From an uncultured Alistipes sp. (GTDB lineage: Bacteria; Bacteroidota; Bacteroidia; Bacteroidales; Rikenellaceae): a stretch of 64,000 nucleotides of DNA. The position numbers were made by a program, and so were the translations under genes. Below, in pieces: positions 9,245 through 19,455 of this stretch. The stretch is from contig NZ_CABMQJ010000008.1 of assembly GCF_902388705.1 (NCBI RefSeq), forward strand, positions 1 to 64,000. Direction: 5' to 3'. The notes under the pieces are model-generated. The model worked only from the letters and a program-made list of their open reading frames with translations, searched no databases and had not been told where the DNA came from. The first letter of the stretch is position 1. Each line of letters begins with the position of its first letter.

Positions 9245-10243
9245 TTACAGCTTTTCGAAGTTGGTGTCGCGCATGTTCTCCATCAGGGCGTCGTACTCCT
9301 CGGCGGTCATGTTGCGGTTGAAATAGTTGATCGGGTTCACCGGCACGCCCTTGTGAATTACCTCGTAGTGGAGGTGTGGGCCCGTGGAGATACCCGTGTT
9401 GCCTGTTTCGGCGATGATTTGTCCGCGGGTTACCCGCTCGCCGGGTTTCACCAGGATTTTGCTCAAATGTGCATAGCGGGTTTTGTATCCGAATTCGTGG
9501 TTCAGCAGTACCATATGGCCGTATCCGCCGTTGCCGGCCGTCGAGGCCGTTTCCACCGTGGCGTCGCCCGTGGCGTAGACCGGCGTGCCGCGGTCGCAGC
9601 CGAAGTCGATTCCCTTGTGGGGGCGGATGTATCCCAGCACGGGATGCACGCGCCGCATGTTGAAGGCGCCGATGTGGTTGTTGTGCAGCGCCGAACGGTC
9701 GATGGGCCAGATGGCCGGAATCGCCGTCGACATCTTCTCCTTGTCCATCGAGAGCGACTGCAGTTCGTCGAACGACACCGATTCGAGGTAGAGCATGCGG
9801 GCCAATGCGTCGAGCTGTTTCCAGGTGCCGACCATCAGCGGGGCGTAGTCATCCTCGGCCAGCGCGGCGTATTTGGTGTCGGGGTAGGGCTGCCACACCC
9901 CGTCGATGGACATCGTGTCGGTCGAGAAGAGCGAACGGTAGACGTAATTGTCGCGGTGGCGGATTTCATCCACGCGCCGCTGCGAGGTGCGTATGCGTTC
10001 CTGCAGGATGCGGTATTTGATTACCAGGTCGCGGTTCTCGCGGATGATGCGGTACATCTTCGGGGTGTAGAAAAAGTACGAGAAGAGCACGTTGGCAATC
10101 GAAACGAGGATGAAACCGATGAGTATCTTGCGGATAAGGCGGTAGGTACGCAGGCGGAACGGGGCGGTGACCACGTCGTGCGTCAGCGCCTGCGCTTCAT
10201 GCGTCAGCGCCTGCGTGTCGAATCTCTGCCCTTTTTGCTTCAT
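9245..10243 (-). CDS. Membrane-anchored M23 (LytM) metallopeptidase, first paralogue
   Basis: A 332-residue protein with a cytoplasmic N-terminus, one membrane segment at about 35-60 (LIRKILIGFILVSIANVLF), a helical region and a C-terminal M23 domain. The zinc ligands are visible in HKGIDFGCDRGTPVYATG and HLHYEVIHKG, so it is predicted active. It is the first gene of the four-gene minus-strand group, and a promoter with both boxes lies just upstream (10272-10302). The paralogue immediately downstream has the same plan. The likely role is cell-wall remodelling during growth or division. Confidence 0.9.
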   Translation of the reverse strand: MKQKGQRFDTQALTHEAQALTHDVVTAPFRLRTYRLIRKILIGFILVSIANVLFSYFFYTPKMYRIIRENRDLVIKYRILQERIRTSQRRVDEIRHRDNYVYRSLFSTDTMSIDGVWQPYPDTKYAALAEDDYAPLMVGTWKQLDALARMLYLESVSFDELQSLSMDKEKMSTAIPAIWPIDRSALHNNHIGAFNMRRVHPVLGYIRPHKGIDFGCDRGTPVYATGDATVETASTAGNGGYGHMVLLNHEFGYKTRYAHLSKILVKPGERVTRGQIIAETGNTGISTGPHLHYEVIHKGVPVNPINYFNRNMTAEEYDALMENMRDTNFEKL

Positions 10244-10271
10244 CCCGGAAAAAACTGCTGCTAATAGGATG

Positions 10272-10302
10272 CAAATTTAACTTTAATTGTGTAATTTTGC
10301 AA
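10272..10302 (-). promoter_or_regulatory. Bacteroidetes-type promoter for the M23 peptidase operon
   Basis: On the minus strand a TTG (10300-10302) and a TAAATTTG box (10272-10279) are separated by 20 bases, matching the -33/-7 layout of Bacteroidetes sigma-ABfr promoters. The start codon is 28 bases further on. A plus-strand TAATTTTG at 10292-10299 within the same gap is a candidate -7 box for alaS, so the two promoters would overlap back to back. Confidence 0.55.
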
Positions 10303-10342
10303 CCCGAAATCAAGAACGAAGAAATTAGGTAAAATCTTATAT

Positions 10343-12964
10343 ATGGAATCGAATAAAATTCGCCGGGCCTTTCTGGACTTCTTCGAAAGCAAGGGCCATG
10401 TGATCGTGCCGTCGGCGCCGATGGTCGTCAAGGGTGATCCCACACTGATGTTCACCAATGCGGGTATGAACCAGTTCAAGGACATTTTCCTGGGCAATGC
10501 GCCCCGCAAGTACCCGCGTGCGGCCGACACCCAGAAGTGCCTGCGCGTGTCGGGCAAGCATAACGATTTGGAGGAGGTGGGCCACGATACCTACCACCAC
10601 ACGATGTTCGAGATGCTGGGCAACTGGTCGTACGGCGACTATTTCAAGAAAGAGGCTATCGAGTGGGCGTGGGAGCTGCTTAACGGCGTTTACAAACTGC
10701 CTGCCGAGCGCATGTACGCCACCGTTTTCGAGGGCTCGGAGGAGGACGGCGTTCCGTTCGATCAGGAGGCTTACGATTACTGGAAACAGTTCCTGCCCGA
10801 GGATCACATCATTCGCGGCAACAAGCACGACAATTTCTGGGAAATGGGCGAAACGGGTCCCTGCGGCCCCTGCTCGGAAATCCATTTCGATTTGCGCGAC
10901 GAGGCGGAGATCGCCGCCAAGCCCGGCCGCGAGATGGTCAATGCGAGCCATCCGCAGGTGATTGAGATCTGGAACCTCGTGTTCATGCAGTTCAACCGCA
11001 AGGCCAACGGCTCGCTCGAGGAGCTTCCGGCGCGCAACGTCGACACCGGTATGGGCTTCGAGCGCCTGTGCATGATTCTGCAGGGCAAGAAATCGAACTA
11101 CGATACCGATGTGTTCCAGCCTACGATTCAGCGCATTTCGCAGCTCTCGGGCAAAAAATACGGCGAGGATGCGAAAGCCGACGTGGCGATGCGCGTCATC
11201 GCCGACCACCTGCGCGCCATCGCGTTTTCGATTGCCGACGGCCAGCTGCCGTCGAACGTCAAGGCCGGTTACGTCATCCGCCGCATCCTGCGCCGCGCCG
11301 TGCGTTACGGCTACACCTACCTCGGATTTACCGAGCCTACGCTCTGCAAACTCGTGCCGGGGCTGGTGGAGCAGATGGGCGGCCAGTTCCCCGAGCTGAA
11401 GGCGCAGCAGTCGCTCATTGAAAAGGTCATCGAGGAGGAGGAGGCTTCGTTCCTGCGTACGCTGGCCACGGGTATCAACCTGCTGGACGGCGTAATCGAG
11501 AAGACCAAGAACGGGGGCCGGGCGTTGATTTCAGGCGCGGATGCGTTCGAACTCTACGACACGTTCGGTTTCCCGATCGACCTCACGGAGCTGATTGCCC
11601 GCGAGCAGGGCGTCGGTGTGGATCTGGCGGCTTTCGAAAAGGAGCTGCAGGCCCAGAAGGAGCGTTCGCGCAACGCCGCGGCCGTCGACACCGACGACTG
11701 GGTGGAGCTGTTCCCCATCAAGGAGAGCGTATTTACGGGATACGACACGCTGACCGAGCAGGTGAAAATCGCGCGCTACCGCCGCGTTACCTCCAAAAAC
11801 AAGACTTCCTACCAGTTGGTTTTCGACCGCACGCCGTTCTACGGCAATTCGGGCGGACAGATCGGTGACATTGGCTATATCGAGAACGCCAACGAACGCA
11901 TCGCGGTCGTGGCTACCGAAAAGGAGAACGGCCTGATTATCCATATCGTCAGGGAGCTGCCCGAGAATCCCGCAGCCGGGTTCACGGCCGTCGTGGATGC
12001 CGAAAAGCGCCAGGCTGCGGCCAACAACCACACGGCGACGCACCTCATGCACGAGGCGCTGCGCAAGGTGCTGGGGCAGCATGTCGAGCAGAAAGGCTCG
12101 ATGGTGACGCCCGAGATGCTGCGTTTCGACTTCTCGCATTTCCAGAAGATGACTCCCGCGGAGCTGCGCGAGGTCGAGAGGCTCGTCAACCGCGCCGTCC
12201 GTGCCAACTATCCGCTGGAGGAGAACCGCGAGGCTACCAAGGAGGAGGCCGAGAAATGCGGCGCCATGATGCTCTTCGGCGAGAAATACGGCGACAAGGT
12301 GCGCATGGTGCGCTTCGGTTCGTCTGTCGAGCTTTGCGGCGGTACGCACACCAGCGCCACGGGTAACATCGGTTTCTTCAAGATACTGAATGAAAGCGCT
12401 ATTTCGGCGGGCGTGCGCCGCATCGAGGCCGTTACGGGCGAGCAGGCCGAGAAGATTATCTATGCGGCCGAGGATACGATGCGCGACATCGGCGAGTATT
12501 TCCACAATTCGCAGGTGCTGCAGGCCGTGAAGAAGATGTTCGAGAGCAACGAAGCGCTGTCGAAAGAGGTCGAGGCCATGCGCCGCGAGCAGGTCGCGCA
12601 GTGGGCCGAGAAAATCATCGCCTCGACACCCGAACGCCGCGGCGTGCAGCTCATCGCCACGCAGACCGACCGTTCGCCCGATTTCGTCAAGGATTTAGCC
12701 TACAACCTGCGCGCCCGCTCTGCGAAGCTGGTATTCGTGCAGGGTGCGGTCAACGATGGCAAACCGATGCTGACGGTGATGCTCGGCGACGAAATCACGG
12801 CCCAGGGCGTGAATGCCGGGGCCGTGGTGCGCGAAGCCGCGAAACTGATGCAGGGCGGCGGCGGAGGCCAGAATTTCTTCGCCACGGCCGGCGGTAAGAA
12901 TCCCGACGGGTTGCAGGCCGCCATCGACAAGGCCGTCGAACTGATTATGGCGCAGCTGCACTGA
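10343..12964 (+). CDS. alaS: Alanyl-tRNA synthetase
   Basis: An 873-residue enzyme, normal full length, that charges tRNA-Ala in the cytoplasm. The class II catalytic core begins right at the N-terminus ([14 protein letters not shown], then [13 protein letters not shown] and [14 protein letters not shown]). The editing domain that removes mischarged Ser/Gly carries [11 protein letters not shown] near residue 560 and [11 protein letters not shown] near 664, giving the zinc-binding His/Cys set. The C-Ala domain ends with the Gly-rich [19 protein letters not shown] stretch. Divergent from the M23 peptidases and followed by gpmI after 133 bases. Confidence 0.98.
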   Translation: MESNKIRRAFLDFFESKGHVIVPSAPMVVKGDPTLMFTNAGMNQFKDIFLGNAPRKYPRAADTQKCLRVSGKHNDLEEVGHDTYHHTMFEMLGNWSYGDYFKKEAIEWAWELLNGVYKLPAERMYATVFEGSEEDGVPFDQEAYDYWKQFLPEDHIIRGNKHDNFWEMGETGPCGPCSEIHFDLRDEAEIAAKPGREMVNASHPQVIEIWNLVFMQFNRKANGSLEELPARNVDTGMGFERLCMILQGKKSNYDTDVFQPTIQRISQLSGKKYGEDAKADVAMRVIADHLRAIAFSIADGQLPSNVKAGYVIRRILRRAVRYGYTYLGFTEPTLCKLVPGLVEQMGGQFPELKAQQSLIEKVIEEEEASFLRTLATGINLLDGVIEKTKNGGRALISGADAFELYDTFGFPIDLTELIAREQGVGVDLAAFEKELQAQKERSRNAAAVDTDDWVELFPIKESVFTGYDTLTEQVKIARYRRVTSKNKTSYQLVFDRTPFYGNSGGQIGDIGYIENANERIAVVATEKENGLIIHIVRELPENPAAGFTAVVDAEKRQAAANNHTATHLMHEALRKVLGQHVEQKGSMVTPEMLRFDFSHFQKMTPAELREVERLVNRAVRANYPLEENREATKEEAEKCGAMMLFGEKYGDKVRMVRFGSSVELCGGTHTSATGNIGFFKILNESAISAGVRRIEAVTGEQAEKIIYAAEDTMRDIGEYFHNSQVLQAVKKMFESNEALSKEVEAMRREQVAQWAEKIIASTPERRGVQLIATQTDRSPDFVKDLAYNLRARSAKLVFVQGAVNDGKPMLTVMLGDEITAQGVNAGAVVREAAKLMQGGGGGQNFFATAGGKNPDGLQAAIDKAVELIMAQLH

Positions 12965-13097
12965 TTGGTAGCTTCGTGCGGAAAAGGGTTGCGGTGCAGC
13001 GAGTTCCTTCTGCACGGGCGGTTCAGGAATACGGCGAAGGGCTGCTGCGAAGGCGGCCGTGAGTGAAATAAATGAAGATATTATAAAACGAAAGAAT

Positions 13098-14624
13098 ATG
13101 AATAACAAGGTATTGCTTATGATTCTGGATGGCTGGGGCAACGGCCGCCACGATAAGGCCGATGTCATTTCGACCGTCCACCCCGAATACATTTCGGCCA
13201 TGACGGCGAAATATCCCCATGCCCAGCTGCGCACCGACGGCGAAAATGTCGGACTGCCCGACGGACAGATGGGTAATTCGGAGGTCGGCCACCTCAATAT
13301 CGGCGCAGGCCGGGTCGTTTACCAGGACTTGGTGAAAATCAACCGCGCCTGCCGCGACAACTCGATTATGGAGAATCCCGAAGTCAAGGCGGCGTTCGAA
13401 TATGCGAAGAAGAACGGCGTGAACATGCACTTCATGGGCCTCGTTTCGGACGGCGGTGTGCACTCGTCGCTCGAGCACCTCTTCAAACTGTGCGACATTT
13501 CGGCGGCCTACGGCCTCGAAAATACCTTCGTACACTGCTTCATGGACGGCCGCGATACCGACCCGCACAGCGGTAAGGGCTTTATCGCCGACCTGGAGAA
13601 GCACCTCGCTTCGACCACGGGCAAAATCGCTACGGTAATCGGCCGTTACTACGCCATGGACCGCGACAAGCGCTGGGAACGCGTCAAAATCGCTTACGAC
13701 GCGCTGGTCAACGGCGTGGGCGAGCGTTCGTCGGACATGGTCGAAGCCGTGCAGAAATCGTACGACGAGGACGTTACCGACGAATTCATCAAGCCTTTCG
13801 TACGTATCGACGAGAACGGACAGCCCGTCGGCATGATTCGTCCGAACGACGTGGTGATTTTCTTCAACTACCGTAACGACCGTGCCAAGGAGCTGACCAT
13901 CGTGCTGACGCAGGAGGACATGCCCGCCGAGGGAATGCATACCATGCCGCTCTACTACTGCTGCATGACGCCCTATGACGCCAAATTTACGGGGCTCCAC
14001 ATCCTTTTCGACAAGGAGAACGTGCCCAACACCATCGGCGAATACGTTTCGAAGCAGGGGCTGCAGCAGCTGCGCATCGCCGAAACCGAGAAGTACGCCC
14101 ACGTGACGTTCTTCCTGAACGGCGGCCGGGAGGAGAAATTCGCCGGTGAGGAGCGCATCCTCGTGGCTTCGCCGAAAGTCGCCACCTACGACCTGCAGCC
14201 CGAGATGAGCGCACCCGAAGTCGCCGACAAACTGGTCGCCGCACTCGGCGAGCAGAAGTTCGACTTCATCTGCCTGAACTTCGCCAACGGCGACATGGTG
14301 GGCCATACGGGCATTTACGAGGCCATCGTGAAGGCCGTCAAGGCTGTCGACGGATGTGTCGCCAAAGTCGTCGAGGCGGCCAAGGCCAACGGCTACGAGG
14401 TCGTCATGATTGCCGACCACGGCAATGCCGACAATGCCGTCAATGCGGACGGTTCGCCCAATACGGCGCACTCGCTCAATCCCGTGCCCATCGTGGTCGT
14501 GTCCGACCGTGTGAAGTCGGTGCATGACGGTATCCTGGCCGATGTTGCGCCTACGGTTCTCAAGCTGATGGGGCTGGAGCAGCCGGCCGAGATGTCCGGC
14601 AAGGCGCTCGTGGAGATGAAATAA
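13098..14624 (+). CDS. gpmI: 2,3-bisphosphoglycerate-independent phosphoglycerate mutase
   Basis: A 508-residue Mn2+-dependent glycolytic enzyme interconverting 3- and 2-phosphoglycerate. The alkaline-phosphatase-type metal site opens with LLMILDGWG; the phosphorylated serine is S61 in [10 protein letters not shown], and later metal ligands appear in [12 protein letters not shown] and [10 protein letters not shown]. The ATG at 13098 is chosen over an in-frame ATG 39 bases upstream because the conserved MILDGWG start follows within ten residues, as in the family. A strong hairpin terminator follows at 14646-14675. Confidence 0.97.
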   Translation: MNNKVLLMILDGWGNGRHDKADVISTVHPEYISAMTAKYPHAQLRTDGENVGLPDGQMGNSEVGHLNIGAGRVVYQDLVKINRACRDNSIMENPEVKAAFEYAKKNGVNMHFMGLVSDGGVHSSLEHLFKLCDISAAYGLENTFVHCFMDGRDTDPHSGKGFIADLEKHLASTTGKIATVIGRYYAMDRDKRWERVKIAYDALVNGVGERSSDMVEAVQKSYDEDVTDEFIKPFVRIDENGQPVGMIRPNDVVIFFNYRNDRAKELTIVLTQEDMPAEGMHTMPLYYCCMTPYDAKFTGLHILFDKENVPNTIGEYVSKQGLQQLRIAETEKYAHVTFFLNGGREEKFAGEERILVASPKVATYDLQPEMSAPEVADKLVAALGEQKFDFICLNFANGDMVGHTGIYEAIVKAVKAVDGCVAKVVEAAKANGYEVVMIADHGNADNAVNADGSPNTAHSLNPVPIVVVSDRVKSVHDGILADVAPTVLKLMGLEQPAEMSGKALVEMK

Positions 14625-14645
14625 CCCGAAATCCGGTATATGATA

Positions 14646-14675
14646 ATCCCGCACCGACAAGGTGCGGGATTTTTG
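14646..14675 (+). terminator. Intrinsic terminator of gpmI
   Basis: Perfect 10-bp stem ATCCCGCACC / GGTGCGGGAT with a 5-base loop (gacaa), followed by five T. Confidence 0.9.
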
Positions 14676-14716
14676 TTCTCGGCCGGGGCTGCGGCTATGC
14701 CCCTGCGTGCTTTGCG

Positions 14717-15175
14717 TTACTCTTCTGTGACCGTGTTGTTGAAGACGTCGACCCATCCGGGCAGAAGCCGCAGGGCGTGCGACATCTGGTATTCGGTGTT
14801 AGCCCGGCTGTCGGTGATGAACTCCATCGCCACCGTGAAGACGTTTTCTTCGCCGTTCCGGTAAGCCGAGCATTTGCAGACGAATTTGTTCTGGTTCATG
14901 TCGTTGGCAATCTCCAGCAGTTTTTCGTAGGGGGCCTCCGTGCTGAAGTTCGCCATCACTTCCACATAGGCGTAGTTTTCGTCCGCGATTTGTTTTACGA
15001 TGGTGTAGTAGAGGACTCCCTGGACTTTGAACTGAATGTCCGAATCCTCGTCGAGGGACGGGACGTAGCCTTCGCGTTTGAGGAAAGCGAGAATGTCGTT
15101 CTGGACGGTCTGCTGGGCGAAGAGCGCCGGAGCGGTGCCGAGCAGCAGGAGCAGGGCGAGTGTGAGTTTCTTCAT
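14717..15175 (-). CDS. Small secreted YbjN-like protein
   Basis: A 152-residue exported protein with signal peptide residues 1-20 (MKKLTLALLLLLGTAPALFA). The mature part resembles the YbjN / type III secretion chaperone-like fold: DILAFLKREGYVPSL, then a two-strand FKVQGVLYYTIV segment, ANFSTEAPYEKLLEIANDMN and a C-terminal helix. No catalytic residues are evident. It stands alone, converging on gpmI. A TATCTTTG -7 box is visible on its strand at 15204-15211. The function is unknown; the family assignment rests on pattern only. Confidence 0.75.
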   Translation of the reverse strand: MKKLTLALLLLLGTAPALFAQQTVQNDILAFLKREGYVPSLDEDSDIQFKVQGVLYYTIVKQIADENYAYVEVMANFSTEAPYEKLLEIANDMNQNKFVCKCSAYRNGEENVFTVAMEFITDSRANTEYQMSHALRLLPGWVDVFNNTVTEE

Positions 15176-15340
15176 ATCGGGTTATTTTTGGGGGTGTGAC
15201 GAACAAAGATAGTTAAATTTCCGGCTCTTTGTCGGCATTGTCGGTAAATCGGAAAAATTATCCGTCGTGGCGGGACGGGATGGCAGGCCGCCTCCTGCAG
15301 TCCGGATTCTTGCACGAGGCGGTCGTACAGGCGGTTTCCG

Positions 15341-16210
15341 TCAGAACAGCGATTGCTGTCCGGAGTGCGGCGGCGCGTAAAACCGCATCCGGGTGTCGAG
15401 TCCCAGTTTCGCGCACAGGTTCCGGAACGTGTCGTCCAGCTTCCGGTAGTTCGGGCTGAAGCACTCGTAGCGCTGGCCGAAACTGGCTTCGTAGCGGGCC
15501 CGCAGTGCGGGGAACTCTCGGTCGAGGGCCGTGTGGAAATGCTCCCGCGAGCCGCTGCGGAGTGTCATGCCGAACATGGGGAGGATATACGATGCTCCCG
15601 CGTCTTTTGCCCGCCGGACGATTGTTTCGACGTTTTCCTGCGTGTCGTTGATGAAAGGCAGCAGCGGCATGAGCGTGACCCCTGTGTAGATGCCCTTGCC
15701 CGCCAGCGCTTCCATCGCCCGGAAACGCTCCGAGCTTTTCGGGGCGCGGGGTTCCGTGCGGACGGCGAGCGAATCGTCCGCGCAGGTAATGGTAAAACTC
15801 ACCGCGGCGTAGGTTTTCGCTATCTCCTGCAGGATGTCCGCGTCGCGTTCGACCAGATTGCTTTTGGTGATGACGTGCGCCGGGAACTTTTCGTCGGCGA
15901 TTACCCGGAGCGCCCGGCGGGTCAGCTGTATTTCACGTTCGACGGGCATGTAGGGGTCGTTCATCGACCCCGTGCCGATTGTGGCGCGGTTTTTCCGTTT
16001 GGCGCGCAGCTCTCCGGGCAGCAGTTCCAGCGCATTGCGCTTGACGGCTATCTGCGCTATATCCCCGATTCCGTAACAGTCGCTGCGCGTGTCGCAGTAG
16101 ATGCATCCGTGCTGGCATCCGCGGTACAGGTTCATGTTGTAGGCGATGCCGAACCACGTATCTGCCGTCCGCAGTTTCGAGAGTATCGATTTCGTTTCGA
16201 TATACCGCAT
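15341..16210 (-). CDS. Radical SAM protein of the SPL-like (Rv2578c) family
   Basis: A 289-residue radical S-adenosylmethionine enzyme. The 4Fe-4S ligands are C32, C36 and C39 in YRGCQHGCIYCD (CxxxCxxC). Further conserved features are GTGSMNDPYMPVE, VITKSNLVERD and SFTITCADDS, typical of the spore photoproduct lyase-like radical SAM proteins found in many non-sporing bacteria. The substrate is not known. It is the last gene of the six-gene minus-strand operon, 6 bases after the editing-domain gene. Confidence 0.87.
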   Translation of the reverse strand: MRYIETKSILSKLRTADTWFGIAYNMNLYRGCQHGCIYCDTRSDCYGIGDIAQIAVKRNALELLPGELRAKRKNRATIGTGSMNDPYMPVEREIQLTRRALRVIADEKFPAHVITKSNLVERDADILQEIAKTYAAVSFTITCADDSLAVRTEPRAPKSSERFRAMEALAGKGIYTGVTLMPLLPFINDTQENVETIVRRAKDAGASYILPMFGMTLRSGSREHFHTALDREFPALRARYEASFGQRYECFSPNYRKLDDTFRNLCAKLGLDTRMRFYAPPHSGQQSLF

Positions 16211-16216
16211 GGCGAA

Positions 16217-16717
16217 TCAGTACAATTCGATGAATTCGTACGAATTGCCTACAGCCGCAAGGTAGCGCAGGAACTCTTCGCGGGCGATGACCACCGTGGC
16301 GCGGTTGTCGTTGGGGTGGAACGAGAATGCGGGTAAGCGCTGCAGGTTGGCGTCGAGGAACAGGTGCACGTGCCGCTCCGGGTCGTTGATTAGCCCGAAC
16401 GGCGACACCGAGCCGGGCCGCAGCCCGAGCCAGCGTTCCATGCGCTGCTCCGAAGCGAACGACAATTTGCCCTGCCGTAGGCGGTGTTCCAAATCGTGGA
16501 TGGCGAGGTTCTGCTCGCAGTCGAACGAAACGAGGTAGTGGCGGTTGCCCTTGTGGTTGCGGAAAAAGAGGTTTTTGCAGTGCTTCGACCCGTCGTCGTG
16601 CCAGTATCGGCGCGCGATTTCGATGGTTGGGGCTTCGGGATGCTCGTACCACGTGTAGGCGATGCCGTGGCTGTCGAGCCAGTCGAAGACTTTCTGTCGG
16701 CGTTCTGTCGTTTCCAT
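16217..16717 (-). CDS. YbaK/ProX-type aminoacyl-tRNA deacylase (Ala-tRNA(Pro) editing)
   Basis: A 166-residue free-standing editing-domain protein related to ProXp-ala/PrdX and the prolyl-tRNA synthetase insertion domain, expected to hydrolyse Ala mischarged onto tRNA-Pro. Visible family features include SKHCKNLFFRNHKG, the LGLRPGSVSPFGLIND segment and the C-terminal FHPNDNRATVVI. The conserved substrate-binding Lys is most probably in HCKNLFF. It lies in an operon with TcdA, another tRNA-quality gene. An exact specificity of Ala-tRNA(Pro) is inferred from the family. Confidence 0.87.
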   Translation of the reverse strand: METTERRQKVFDWLDSHGIAYTWYEHPEAPTIEIARRYWHDDGSKHCKNLFFRNHKGNRHYLVSFDCEQNLAIHDLEHRLRQGKLSFASEQRMERWLGLRPGSVSPFGLINDPERHVHLFLDANLQRLPAFSFHPNDNRATVVIAREEFLRYLAAVGNSYEFIELY

Positions 16718-16729
16718 CGCGTTTATGAT

Positions 16730-17767
16730 TCAATAGCGGATGCGGCGCCCGTTGACGTGCCGGATAAAATGACGCAACCGGATAAGCAGGTGGGGCAGCA
16801 GGTGCAGTGCTTCGGGGAGTGCGAGGTACATCCGGAGCGTCTTTTTCCCGACAATGGGGTGGCACATCAGCCGTTCGTTGTAATAGTTGTTGAAAAGTTC
16901 CCGGTGGCGGGCCAACTCACGGCGTACGGCCCGGCTGTCGGCCGCATTGCCCGTGCTGGCAGATCGCGCCAGGTTCATGAAGCCGTGTTCGCAGTAAATT
17001 TCGGACAGGAACTCCCGGTCCGTGATTCCGAACCGTGCGGCCAACGCTTGCTGCCGTGCGAGTATCAGCACTCCTGCGCGGCGGGTTTCGGCCGAGGGCT
17101 GCCGGCGCTGCGAGAGCGATTTGCCGTCGGGACAGACCTGATAACGGTAGTGAGTTCCCGACCGCAGGATCAGCCGTCTGACGTGACTCAAGTAATCGAG
17201 AACGAAGACCAGGTCTTCGCAGATTGATAGTTCGGTGTCGAAACGGAGCGAATGTCGGCGAATCATGCGCAGCGAAAACAGTTTGCAGTAAGTCCATCCG
17301 GCGCGCAGCAGCCTGTGGCGGACGATTGTTCCGGCCAGGTCGGTGCTGTCGGTGTCAGGGTAGTCGCAATATTCGGCCCGGTACTGCCCGATGTAATCGA
17401 TGGCGACGCCCTGGCAGACCAGCATGTCGTCGTCGGGTAGCGGCGTGCGGAAAAACGTCGCCAGGTAATCCGGGTCTACCCGGTCGTCGCTGTCCATGAA
17501 CGCGACGAAACGGCTGTCTGCGAGCTCGAGTCCCTTGTTGCGGGCTGCGGAAACGCCTCTGTGGGGCAGGCGTACGACCTTTATGCGCGCATTGCGGCAT
17601 GCGTATTCGTCGCCGATGGCAGCGGTCGTGTCGGTAGAACCGTCGTCCATCAGCAGTACGTTGAAATCCGTGAACGTCTGGGCCAGCAAGTCGTCGAGGC
17701 ACGTCCGGATGCACTCCGACGCGTTGTATGCGGGGACGATCAGCGTCAGTTGCGGGGTGGAGGCCAT
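16730..17767 (-). CDS. Family 2 glycosyltransferase
   Basis: A 345-residue GT-A fold glycosyltransferase. The nucleotide-sugar binding start LTLIVPAYNASECIRTCL is at residues 7-24, followed by LLMDDGSTDTT and the metal-binding FMDSDDRVDP. The C-terminal part holds long amphipathic helices. The donor and acceptor are unknown; such enzymes usually build surface polysaccharide or lipid-linked glycans. The start at 17767 is chosen because its ATG overlaps the stop of the dehydrogenase gene (TAATG), a translational coupling layout, and the conserved LTLIVPAYN follows at once. Confidence 0.88.
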   Translation of the reverse strand: MASTPQLTLIVPAYNASECIRTCLDDLLAQTFTDFNVLLMDDGSTDTTAAIGDEYACRNARIKVVRLPHRGVSAARNKGLELADSRFVAFMDSDDRVDPDYLATFFRTPLPDDDMLVCQGVAIDYIGQYRAEYCDYPDTDSTDLAGTIVRHRLLRAGWTYCKLFSLRMIRRHSLRFDTELSICEDLVFVLDYLSHVRRLILRSGTHYRYQVCPDGKSLSQRRQPSAETRRAGVLILARQQALAARFGITDREFLSEIYCEHGFMNLARSASTGNAADSRAVRRELARHRELFNNYYNERLMCHPIVGKKTLRMYLALPEALHLLPHLLIRLRHFIRHVNGRRIRY

Positions 17768-18708
17768 TATTTCAGGGGACGGAATGTTTCGATGTTTTCG
17801 ACGATGCAGCCCACCAGCACGTCGATGGCCTCGCGCGGCGACCATGCGTTATGGGGCGAGAGCAGCAGGCGGTCGGGCTCGCGGATGCCCAGCAGCGGGC
17901 TGTCCCCGGCCAGCGGCTCGCGTGAGAATACGTCGAGGGCGGCTCCTGCTATCGAGCCCCTGTCGAGTGCCTCGGCCAGCGCCGTTTCGTCGACGATGCC
18001 GCCGCGGGCGACGTTTATGAGGATGGCCGACTGTTTCATGACGGCCAGCTCCGGAGCCCCGAGCATCCCGCGCGTGCGGTCGGTGAGCGGGGCATGAATC
18101 GAAATGATGTCGGCCCAGCCGAGCAGCTCCGTGAGCGGCAGGGCGGGGTAGGCTTCCTCGCGTACGACGCCCGAGGTCGAGTTGTAACTCACCTCGCAGC
18201 CGAATGCCGCGGCCAGCCGTGCCACCTCATGGCCGATGGCGCCGAGGCCGACGATACCCCATTTCGAACCGTACAGCTGGTGGGTGGGTTTTGCGAAATG
18301 GAATTGCTGTCCCGCCGCGGAGTAGTCGCCGCTTTTGACATAGCGGTCGTAATAACTGATATGGCGGAAAAGGGCTATGGCTGCACCTATCGTGGTTTCT
18401 GCCACGGAGTGCGTCGAGTAGCCTGCGGCGTTCTTCACCGCGATACCCAGTTCGGCCGCCGCGTCGAGGTCGATGTTGTTCGTACCGGTCGCCGCTACGC
18501 AAATCAGCCGCAGTTCGGGCAGTGCGGCGAGCGTTTCGCGGCGCAGGACGACCTTGTTGGTGATGACGATGTCGGCTTCGCGGCAGCGGTCGATGACCTC
18601 TTCGGGGGCCGTTTTGTTATAACCCGTGTATTCGCCCAGGGCGCGAATACGGCTCAAATCGGCCCCTCCGAGTGTGTACTCGTCCAGAAATACGATGGTT
18701 GGTTTCAT
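17767..18708 (-). CDS. D-2-hydroxyacid dehydrogenase (NAD-dependent)
   Basis: A 313-residue dehydrogenase of the glycerate/phosphoglycerate dehydrogenase type. The Rossmann motif is WGIVGLGAIGHEVARLA near 150. The catalytic Arg lies in NVARGGIVDETAL, the Glu in LDVFSREPL and the His in LLSPHNAWSPREA. The fold has a split substrate domain (residues 1-100 and the C-terminal helix). The substrate could be glycerate, hydroxypyruvate or another 2-keto acid; sequence does not decide. Its stop overlaps the ATG of the glycosyltransferase gene. Confidence 0.9.
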   Translation of the reverse strand: MKPTIVFLDEYTLGGADLSRIRALGEYTGYNKTAPEEVIDRCREADIVITNKVVLRRETLAALPELRLICVAATGTNNIDLDAAAELGIAVKNAAGYSTHSVAETTIGAAIALFRHISYYDRYVKSGDYSAAGQQFHFAKPTHQLYGSKWGIVGLGAIGHEVARLAAAFGCEVSYNSTSGVVREEAYPALPLTELLGWADIISIHAPLTDRTRGMLGAPELAVMKQSAILINVARGGIVDETALAEALDRGSIAGAALDVFSREPLAGDSPLLGIREPDRLLLSPHNAWSPREAIDVLVGCIVENIETFRPLK

Positions 18709-18732
18709 AGGGATATGGTTTAGAGTTTGTTG

Positions 18733-19455
18733 CTAATTCATTTCACCGATCAGGCCGCGGATTACGACCGAGGCGCAGCCGATGCCGAACAGAGCCGGAA
18801 TGTAGGAAATCGTGCCGACGTTCGATTTCTTGTTTTGTTCTTCGCAGAGAATCATCGCCCCGTCGCGCATCGGCTCGGGGGAGAACACGGCCCGAAAGCC
18901 GCTGCGCACGCCGATTTTGTGCAGCCGCTTGCGCAGCATGTGCGCCAGGGGGCAGTGGTGGGTCTTCGAGATGTCGGCGATTTCCATTTTCGTGGGGTCT
19001 GTCTTGGCCCCGGCGCCCATCGAGCTGACCAGGGGCAGCGAGCGGTCCAGCGCCCCTTTTATCAGCGCCAGCTTGGGCGAGAGGGTGTCGATGGCGTCCA
19101 CTACGTAGTCGTACTGTGCCGCGTCGAGCAGCGTATAGGTCTCTTCGTCCTTTATGTACCGGTTGACGACTGTCAGTTCGATTTCGGGGTTGATGTCGCG
19201 CAGCCGTTCGGCCAGCACTTCGGCCTTCTGGCGGCCGACGGTCGAGTGCAGGGCCACCAGCTGGCGGTTGATGTTGCTCGGGGCCACGGCGTCGGCGTCG
19301 GCGATGGTCATGCGTCCTACGCCCGCCCGGGCTATCATCTCGGCTGCATAGGCCCCGACACCGCCCAGCCCGACGACGAGCACGTGCGCCTGCCGGAGCA
19401 GGCCGAGTTTTTCCTTGCCGAGCAGCAACTCGGTTCGTTCCAGCCAGTTATCCAT
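18733..19455 (-). CDS. tcdA: tRNA threonylcarbamoyladenosine dehydratase
   Basis: A 240-residue E1-like (ThiF/MoeB) enzyme that cyclises t6A37 in tRNA to ct6A using ATP. The ATP-binding loop HVLVVGLGGVGAYAAEM is at about 24-40, the SNINRQ adenylate-contact motif follows near 60, and DYVVDAIDTLSPK is near 115. It ends with SYIPALFGIGCASVVI, characteristic of TcdA (YgdL/CsdL). It overlaps the TatD gene by 8 bases. The neighbouring tRNA-editing gene fits a tRNA-quality theme. Confidence 0.92.
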   Translation of the reverse strand: MDNWLERTELLLGKEKLGLLRQAHVLVVGLGGVGAYAAEMIARAGVGRMTIADADAVAPSNINRQLVALHSTVGRQKAEVLAERLRDINPEIELTVVNRYIKDEETYTLLDAAQYDYVVDAIDTLSPKLALIKGALDRSLPLVSSMGAGAKTDPTKMEIADISKTHHCPLAHMLRKRLHKIGVRSGFRAVFSPEPMRDGAMILCEEQNKKSNVGTISYIPALFGIGCASVVIRGLIGEMN